From Paenibacillus gyeongsangnamensis (GTDB lineage Bacteria; Bacillota; Bacilli; Paenibacillales; NBRC-103111), in the NCBI RefSeq assembly GCF_027533625.1, contig NZ_JAQAGZ010000002.1, positions 310,001 to 374,000 on the forward strand: 64,000 nucleotides of DNA. Direction: 5' to 3'. The notes beneath the pieces are model-generated. The model ran no database searches. It had not been told where the DNA came from and was given only the letters and a program-made list of their open reading frames with translations. The translations under genes and the position numbers were made by a program. Positions 63,027-64,000 of the stretch are shown here, piece after piece; positions within the stretch are counted from its first letter, which is position 1, and each line of letters opens with the position of its first letter.

Positions 63027-64000
63027 TTACTCAAAATCACACATATTTGGACTTAGACAATCTCTCTTATTTGCAATAGCGTTTTCCGGTTTTTCTACCT
63101 TCCCATTTAATAGCGGATCACCAGTTTCCTTCATCCACCGGTCCAGCTTCTTAGCAAGTTCTTGATAAATTGGATGATAATCGTCCTTATGGACTAAATT
63201 AATACGTTCCACTGGATCCAGATATAAATCAAACAACATTTCCTTGTTCTGTTTTGTTGTGAGGTATCCTTGCTCAATTAAAAAATCTTTGCTTAAGCTG
63301 TCGTCTATATTGGCGGGAACCGGTTGATTCCAGTCATCGAAATACCTGATGAGTTTGTAACGTTCAGTCCGGATACAACGCATTGGTTCATAGGCCGCAT
63401 GATACGTAACCTCAGTAAAAATCTCCGTTCGAATACTATCTGTTTCTCGTTGCAGAATAGGCATGAGGGATATCCCTTGCAGCCAATCAGGTTTAGCAAG
63501 ATTTAGGAAATCGCAAATCGTTGGGAATAAGTCAATTTGAGAAACTAAAGCATCTATCGCTTCTCCTTTTTTACTGTTCCCTGGATACTTAAGAATTAGG
63601 GAAACACCGATTCCAGTATCATACAGATTGCACTTCATAAAGGGGAAGGCAGGTCCATGATCAGTAGTAAAGATGACCAAAGTATCATTTTCTAACCCAG
63701 ACTCATTTAGTGCCTCCATGACAATCTCCACACACTGATCCACCACTTTGGCTGACGAAATATACCGAGCCATCTCTTCCCGATTTTTTTCATTATCGTA
63801 AAGTGGAAAGGGTGGCACCACATAATTCGGATTAATTCCTTCGGAAATTTGCGGATATTCGCGATGGGTATTAAACATCCCGTAAGAAAGAAAAAACGGA
63901 TTTTGGTGATTCTCCTTGAGGAACGAAGCGACGATTTTGGCGCGGTTCAAGTCCCATTCGGTCCAGTCGGTATCGTATTGACCCATATTATAATCCTGTT
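63027..64000 (-). CDS. Sulfatase, C-terminal part (cut by the window edge)
   Basis: At least 323 residues are visible, and the frame stays open to base 64000 (reading QDYNMGQYDTDWTEWDLNRAKIVASFL). HQNPFFLSYGMFNTHREYP, LVIFTTDHGPAFPFMKCNLYDTGIGVSLILKYPG (Asp-His metal ligands and the following Lys), and the C-terminal domain with EMLFDLYLDPVERINLVHKD are normal for type I sulfatases. The N-terminal C-x-P-S-R motif lies outside the window, so activity cannot be judged. This is the fourth sulfatase-family gene here. Confidence 0.85.
   Translation of the reverse strand, partial: QDYNMGQYDTDWTEWDLNRAKIVASFLKENHQNPFFLSYGMFNTHREYPQISEGINPNYVVPPFPLYDNEKNREEMARYISSAKVVDQCVEIVMEALNESGLENDTLVIFTTDHGPAFPFMKCNLYDTGIGVSLILKYPGNSKKGEAIDALVSQIDLFPTICDFLNLAKPDWLQGISLMPILQRETDSIRTEIFTEVTYHAAYEPMRCIRTERYKLIRYFDDWNQPVPANIDDSLSKDFLIEQGYLTTKQNKEMLFDLYLDPVERINLVHKDDYHPIYQELAKKLDRWMKETGDPLLNGKVEKPENAIANKRDCLSPNMCDFE

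Overview
The window looks like chromosome from a Gram-positive spore-former of the Paenibacillaceae (Paenibacillus or a close relative). The reasons are strong AGGAGG-type ribosome binding sites with frequent GTG and TTG starts, an S-layer-homology protein, a haem-copper quinol oxidase operon (cyoABCDE), Bacillus-type SpeA/SpeD and AroA (chorismate mutase fused to DAHP synthase), a MocR regulator, and AraC-controlled LplB/YtcP-type sugar ABC transporters next to sulfatases. This assignment is inferred from gene content, not from a marker gene.

Layout. 1-4.2 kb: a secreted YncE/phosphoesterase fusion protein behind a Pho-box-like sequence, and an SLH protein. 4.3-16.9 kb: a decayed zone in which intact metabolic genes (argD-like, speD, pduO, aroA, dapA) sit among remnants of a VOC protein, IS110, malic enzyme, RluA, CobQ (scrambled), HemQ, an IS200-type transposase, MetE, an HPP-like membrane protein, a histidine phosphatase and sulfite reductase. 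It also holds an odd tRNA with a GCU anticodon. 17-36 kb: a MocR regulator, a Rieske protein, serC, cyoABCDE, eda, a SufS-like gene, speA, hisC (frameshifted), a DUF4242/FNT/CBS-like/acyl-CoA-dehydrogenase-like operon, a second serC (frameshifted), a second sulfite reductase fragment and an intact HPP-like membrane protein. 36-47 kb: a minus-strand carbohydrate locus (AraC sensor-regulator, ABC transporter, three sulfatase-family genes of which one has lost its active site, and a truncated sugar isomerase). 47.2-60.8 kb: a segment bounded by IS6-family copies with three Fe(II)/2-oxoglutarate (PhyH) dioxygenases, a formaldehyde dehydrogenase, an NHL-repeat protein, a sugar ABC transporter and two AraC regulators. 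61-64 kb: an HpcH/HpaI aldolase, an M55 D-aminopeptidase and another sulfatase cut by the window edge.

The most notable pattern is a repeated promoter element, two copies of a TTGGATGG-like half-site spaced 24-25 bp start to start. It occurs in front of serC1, serC2, hisC, eda-sufS-speA, cyoABCDE, the DUF4242/FNT operon, dapA and the sulfite reductase fragment that diverges from mocR. The second half-site usually lies about 70-100 nt before the start codon. This looks like a physically clustered regulon, most simply controlled by the MocR protein encoded in its middle. The second notable pattern is the IS6-bounded dioxygenase/formaldehyde dehydrogenase island, which could be an oxidative demethylation pathway for a methylated carbohydrate. 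Both readings are inferences from motifs and context.
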